The notes beneath the pieces were generated by a model. The model did not search any database. It was given only the letters and a program-made list of their open reading frames with translations, and was not told where the DNA came from. A DNA stretch of 64,000 bases from JALZMG01 sp963844175 (GTDB lineage: Bacteria > Actinomycetota > Acidimicrobiia > Acidimicrobiales > Ilumatobacteraceae), in assembly GCA_963844175.1 (NCBI GenBank), contig CAWJNE010000022.1, forward strand, positions 415,119-479,118. The letters are read 5' to 3'. Position numbers and translations under genes: made by a program. Shown here piece by piece: positions 61,178 through 64,000 of the stretch (positions within the stretch are counted from its first letter, which is position 1; each line of letters begins with the position of its first letter).

Positions 61178-61489
61178 TCACGGGACTGCGGTTCGGTCGG
61201 CACTGTCGACGATCTGGCGAAGTGCGGCGACATGTCCGTCGAACGCATCGCGCCCGGTGTCGGTGAGCCGCACATGGACCCTGCGCCGTCGATTCTCCGT
61301 GGGGCGTTCGATGACGATGTAGCCGGCGTCCTCCAGGGTGGCGAACTGCTTGGACAACGCTGAGTCGGACAGTCCCAGCCGGTCGCGGACGAACGCGAAG
61401 TCGACCCAGTCGGCGGCGGCCACCAGGGCGACGATCGACAGCCGCGTGCTCGGGTGGATGAGCTCGTCGAATCGGGGCTCGGTCACCAT
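61178..61489 (-). CDS. Winged-helix transcriptional regulator
   Basis: Protein of 103 aa with a MarR/ArsR-like wHTH: FDELIHPSTRLSIVALVAAADWVDFAFVRDRLGLSDSALSKQFATLEDAGYI, then the wing ERPTENRRRRVHVRLTDTGRDAF. This is the family of small repressors often paired with a multi-pass membrane protein, as here. The start overlaps the stop of the membrane gene by 7 bases. The two palindromes at 61980-62022 upstream of the operon are probable operators for it. Confidence 0.8.
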   Translation of the reverse strand: MVTEPRFDELIHPSTRLSIVALVAAADWVDFAFVRDRLGLSDSALSKQFATLEDAGYIVIERPTENRRRRVHVRLTDTGRDAFDGHVAALRQIVDSADRTAVP

Positions 61490-61965
61490 CGAGCGACGTT
61501 GCGCAGCGCTCGCCTGCGCACTGCCGCCATGAGCTCTGGGCCGCCGAGGGCAACCGCGATGGCTGCCATGACACCGGCGATCGTTGCCGGATGGTTTGCC
61601 CCGTCAGCATCGATCAGGAACGCAGCCGCGATGGTGAGCGCAACGAGTCCAACCAGGAACGTGATCACCAACGCGCTGACGTGCGTGCCGGCCAGCTCCG
61701 CCCGCACGCTCAACGAACCCGATCGCCTCCTGCCCGACAGCACGTTGTGCGCCGCCGCTGCGTGGGCGGCACCAAATATCAGCGTCGCAATCGCGGCCAT
61801 CCACCCGGGGCCGACGTCGGCGATCAAACCGAGTCCGATCCATCCCGCGGCCAGGCCGAGCCAGTACCAACGTGGCATGTCGATTTCTGCGATCACCTGT
61901 CGGCGGCTGTCCTCGACCGTGCTCAGGGCCGAACGGGCATCGCCCGCGCCTATCGAGTTCGTCAT
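61483..61965 (-). CDS. Multi-pass membrane protein cotranscribed with winged-helix regulator
   Basis: Protein of 160 aa with four hydrophobic segments: YWLGLAAGWIGLGLIADVG, WMAAIATLIFGAAHAAAA, ALVITFLVGLVALTIAAAFLI and TIAGVMAAIAVALGGPELM. The N-terminus (RSALSTVEDSRRQVIAEIDMPRWYW) is cytoplasmic. Its role is unknown; such proteins usually partner with the adjacent regulator in sensing or export. It is the first gene after the operator palindromes, 14 bases from the first. Confidence 0.78.
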   Translation of the reverse strand: MTNSIGAGDARSALSTVEDSRRQVIAEIDMPRWYWLGLAAGWIGLGLIADVGPGWMAAIATLIFGAAHAAAAHNVLSGRRRSGSLSVRAELAGTHVSALVITFLVGLVALTIAAAFLIDADGANHPATIAGVMAAIAVALGGPELMAAVRRRALRNVARW

Positions 61966-61979
61966 CAGAACCGATCCTA

Positions 61980-62022
61980 ACTTTCCGAGTGGGAAAGTAC
62001 CGTATGGTTTCCTAGTAGGAAA
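61980..62022. promoter_or_regulatory. Two palindromic operators (TTTCC-N5-GGAAA)
   Basis: ACTTTCCGAGTGGGAAAGT (61980-61998) and TTTCCTAGTAGGAAA (62008-62022) share the dyad TTTCC/GGAAA, with centres about 26 bases apart. They precede the membrane-protein/regulator operon. Two equal dyads are typical of a wHTH dimer binding side by side and repressing its own operon. The right palindrome also contains the end of the NTPase pseudogene. Confidence 0.6.
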
Positions 62023-62023
62023 G

Positions 62024-62350
62024 TCAAGGTCCGCCCGACAAGGCCCCACGCAGGAACGCGCGTGCCGAACAGCGCCACCAGTGCATGTCGAGCACCACAA
62101 CGGTGTCGGCACGTTCGAGGCGGAGGTCAAGTGTCTCGTGGGAGTTGCCGTCGGCGATCCACGCATCGCCGGCGAGCACGTCACGTTGCTGCTCGCGTCA
62201 TTCGGTCTGCGACGGCGCAACCCAGCCGGGCTTCCAGAAGGAGAGGTCGAGATGAACGACCGGCAAGCCAGTCCCGGGCGGCGAGCGCGAGCGCGAACGT
62301 GCTCGTTCCTGACCCGGCCAATCCAGTGACGACGACACGCCGTCCTGGCG
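62024..62350 (-). pseudogene. P-loop nucleotide kinase-like pseudogene
   Basis: Minus-strand frames read VVVTGLAGSGTSTFALALAARDWL (Walker A), then in a second frame VVHLDLSFWKPGWVAPSQTE, a TGA where Trp is expected, and REQQRDVLAGDAWIADGN, LDLRLERADTVVVLDM and SARAFLRGALSGG. These are the signatures of adenylate-kinase-like topology-modulator proteins. One frameshift and one nonsense codon disable it. The stop at 62024 touches the operator region. Confidence 0.6.
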
Positions 62351-62440
62351 CCCAACAGGGCCTGGCTCATCGTAGTCAGTCTCTCTCGCGCGCCGGTTGG
62401 GGGAGGCTGCCGATTCGCCGCTCAGTCCCTGCGTGCTGGG

Positions 62441-63316
62441 TCAATCAGTCTGCGTCTCGCGAAGGGCAGCGACCAGACGAATCAGTCGGTCGCGCATGTC
62501 CTCCGCATCGAGGGTGGGGCTGATCGCTCCGTGGGTTGGGACGACCTGTACGAAGCGGTGCCGAGCGAGCCGTTCGAGCGAGTCGAGCTGCTGGGGCCAC
62601 GACCACCAGCACACGAACTTCTCCGCCCACAAGTCGTCGACGTATGGATCCCAGGCGAGCGAATCGCCGGTGAACAGCGTCTCGTCGTCCACGAGGTACA
62701 TCACATGACCTTCGGTGTGACCGGGCGTCGGGATGGCAACGACCCCGCCCCCCAGCTCTACGGGGTCTCGACCCGCGAGGACCCTCGTCGCAAACGGGGC
62801 AGCATCGTGGTCGGCCTCATGGATGACCACCTCGGCGCCGAAGACGTTCGCGTACTGCTCCGCGTCACCGACGTCGTCCCGATGCGTGAGCAGGATCGTC
62901 CTGATACCTCCCAGCTGCGTGAGGTCTGATCGAACGCTCGGTGTGAAGCGCGGGGCGTCGATCAGCAGACCGCCCGACGAGCGTCGGACGAAGAAGGCGT
63001 TTCCGCCCGCGGCCTCCGCCGAGTTCGAGCCAGTTCGCCAGACGCCGGATGTCACCTCGACGGGATGGTGTTTCCGCCACCGCTGGCGGGACTCGGTGCC
63101 GATGGAGCGGCTCGGGCAGACCTCGGCCGCCTGTTGAGCGAGCACGACGTCCTCCCGCGACTCGGGCTGGCGAACGAATACGAACTGACGCCCATCGTTC
63201 GCAGCTCGAATGAGCCGCGGAGCGATGGAAGTCGATGCCCCACAGCCGATGCAACGGTCATCGATGAACCAGTCGCCATCAGCTCCCTCGGGATGGCGCC
63301 GACGAGGAATGGCCAC
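62441..63316 (-). CDS. MBL-fold metallohydrolase with ferredoxin-like N-terminus
   Basis: Protein of 291 aa. The N-terminal part has an incomplete 4Fe-4S ferredoxin pattern (DDRCIGCGAS, then AAEVCPSRSIG); one of the usual cysteines is Ser, so the cluster may be lost. The MBL domain follows: ILLTHRDDVGDAEQY, VIHEADHD, IPTPGHTEGHVMYLV, LFTGDSLAWDP and VQVVPTHGAISPTL. The first metal motif is HRDDVGD instead of HxHxDH, so metal content may differ. Start at GTG 63316; GTG 63346 is possible. Function unknown. Confidence 0.76.
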   Translation of the reverse strand: MAIPRRRHPEGADGDWFIDDRCIGCGASTSIAPRLIRAANDGRQFVFVRQPESREDVVLAQQAAEVCPSRSIGTESRQRWRKHHPVEVTSGVWRTGSNSAEAAGGNAFFVRRSSGGLLIDAPRFTPSVRSDLTQLGGIRTILLTHRDDVGDAEQYANVFGAEVVIHEADHDAAPFATRVLAGRDPVELGGGVVAIPTPGHTEGHVMYLVDDETLFTGDSLAWDPYVDDLWAEKFVCWWSWPQQLDSLERLARHRFVQVVPTHGAISPTLDAEDMRDRLIRLVAALRETQTD

Positions 63317-63412
63317 CCGTCCGAAACTATCGCCAGATCGAATCACCGTTTGCCGGTCTCTGCCCTCGAAGTGCCGGTCCGGGCGCTCCCGGGCGATCGC
63401 GCCGAGCGTCCT

Positions 63413-63525
63413 CGAATCACGCGTCCTCGAACGTCCGTCGGCCGGGCCTGGAGGCATCGGATAAGCGCCGTTTCTCCCGGCTCAACGGCGCGTGCCGCGA
63501 TGTCCGAATCACGCGTCCTCGAACG
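63413..63525. repeat. Pair of 21-base direct repeats
   Basis: The sequence CGAATCACGCGTCCTCGAAC followed by G occurs at 63413-63433 and again at 63505-63525, 92 bases apart, in the gene-free 63317-63687 stretch. The intervening DNA contains a GGCCGGGC segment similar to other intergenic repeats in the window. It may be a duplication scar or binding sites. Confidence 0.6.
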
Positions 63526-63605
63526 CGCGGCCGGCCGTCAGGGCTGAGTTCGGTCGTCGAAATGGGCGAGGCGTAGCCCGGGCTATCGGGCCACCCGTGT
63601 GCGCC

Positions 63606-63635
63606 TGCCAACGCCGAGAAGTGTCGGCGTTGGCA
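63606..63635 (-). terminator. Hairpin terminator of the alpha/beta hydrolase
   Basis: TGCCAACGCCGA and TCGGCGTTGGCA pair perfectly over 12 bp around a 6-base loop. It lies about 50 bases beyond the stop of the minus-strand hydrolase, a suitable place to end that transcript. No T run is visible. Confidence 0.55.
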
Positions 63636-63687
63636 AGGTCTCGGCGAGCTCCAGGTTGGTTGTGCCGTTGTCGTCCGGCGGGAGATG

Positions 63688-64000
63688 TCACTCGGCCAGG
63701 AAGCTCATGACCAGCTGGTTGAAGTCGTCTGGGCGCTCCAGCGGCATGACGTGTGATGAGCCGTCGCCGGTGACGATCTCGAATCGGGCTCCGGGGATCC
63801 CATCGGCTACCTCGCGGGCGATCCACGGCGGGGTCAGTAGATCTTGCTCACCGACGATGACCAGGGTCGGGGCGGTGATGCCGCCGAGGCGATCGAGGGC
63901 GTCGAACTGCAGGTAGGCCCGGGCTTGGCGATCGTAGGCGGCCGGGTCGATCGGGTTCGGATTGCTGGCCAGAAGTGCGATCGTGTCCTGGACCTCCTGC
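63688..64000 (-). CDS. Alpha/beta hydrolase, N-terminus beyond the window
   Basis: The visible 103 codons are the C-terminal part of an alpha/beta hydrolase. The frame reads DPAAYDRQARAYLQFDAL, ITAPTLVIVGEQDLLTPPWIARE, IVTGDGSSHVMPLERPDDFNQLV and ends MSFLAE. The Asp in GEQDLLTP and the His in SSHVMPLERP are the acid and base of the catalytic triad. The nucleophile serine lies upstream of the window edge. Substrate not predictable. Confidence 0.82.
   Translation of the reverse strand, partial: QEVQDTIALLASNPNPIDPAAYDRQARAYLQFDALDRLGGITAPTLVIVGEQDLLTPPWIAREVADGIPGARFEIVTGDGSSHVMPLERPDDFNQLVMSFLAE

Overview
The window is high-GC DNA with actinobacterial features: many GTG starts, tightly overlapping stop/start junctions, lipoproteins with Ser/Thr-rich linkers, and a PPOX-class flavoenzyme of the type that often uses F420. 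The gene set (CapA proteins, a fused spermidine synthase, a DUF512 gene next to der, an MMPL pump, hybrid cyclase/ATPase regulators, an LPNTG surface protein) suggests an environmental member of class Acidimicrobiia. That placement is inference; no rRNA or other taxonomic marker is present.

Region by region. 0-6 kb: two CapA proteins around a beta-propeller lipoprotein, then a membrane-fused spermidine synthase homologue. 6-15.2 kb: the most interesting stretch. It holds a rhomboid-like/DUF2156 (MprF-type) aminoacyl-phospholipid synthase with a frameshift, an aspartate 4-decarboxylase (AspD, makes L-alanine), a STAS protein and a LuxR-type response regulator. On the other strand is an operon of a tRNA-Ala-like RNA without an anticodon arm, a minimal AlaRS without editing or C-Ala domains, and a P-type ATPase. 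15.2-35.6 kb: ordinary chromosome (persulfide dioxygenase-like protein, DUF2207, PutA, PfkB kinase, sigma/anti-sigma pair, amidohydrolase, acyl-CoA enzymes, ispH, DUF512-der, SDR) with tRNA-Cys. 35.7-42.2 kb: an integrated mobilizable element beside tRNA-Pro, with integrase, an origin-like repeat region, a broken excisionase-like gene and a frameshifted MobF relaxase. 42.2-47.7 kb: accessory DNA rich in small secreted proteins and gene remnants. 48-61 kb: large signalling proteins built from cyclase, ATPase/TPR and hydrolase domains, an MMPL pump and an LPNTG protein. 61-64 kb: a small winged-helix/membrane operon with palindromic operators, an NTPase pseudogene, an MBL hydrolase and an edge-truncated alpha/beta hydrolase.

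Proposed system: the 68-nt RNA at 15052-15119 (minus strand) keeps the tRNA-Ala acceptor stem with G3-U70, A73, an encoded CCA end, and normal D and T arms. Its anticodon arm is replaced by a 3-bp stem closed by a CUUG tetraloop, so it should be alanylated but cannot decode. It is transcribed just ahead of a 439-aa AlaRS that ends where the editing domain would begin. A few kb away are a gene that makes alanine from aspartate and a gene of the family that moves amino acids from tRNA to lipids. I infer a dedicated, ribosome-independent alanylation route, probably to membrane phospholipid, analogous to mycobacterial LysX, where a LysRS is fused to the transferase. The components are visible in the sequence; the link between them and any novelty are not proven.

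Caution: several conserved genes (6.9, 37.2, 39.4 and 43.9 kb) carry single frameshifts. Some may be sequencing indels, especially in the two core-like cases.
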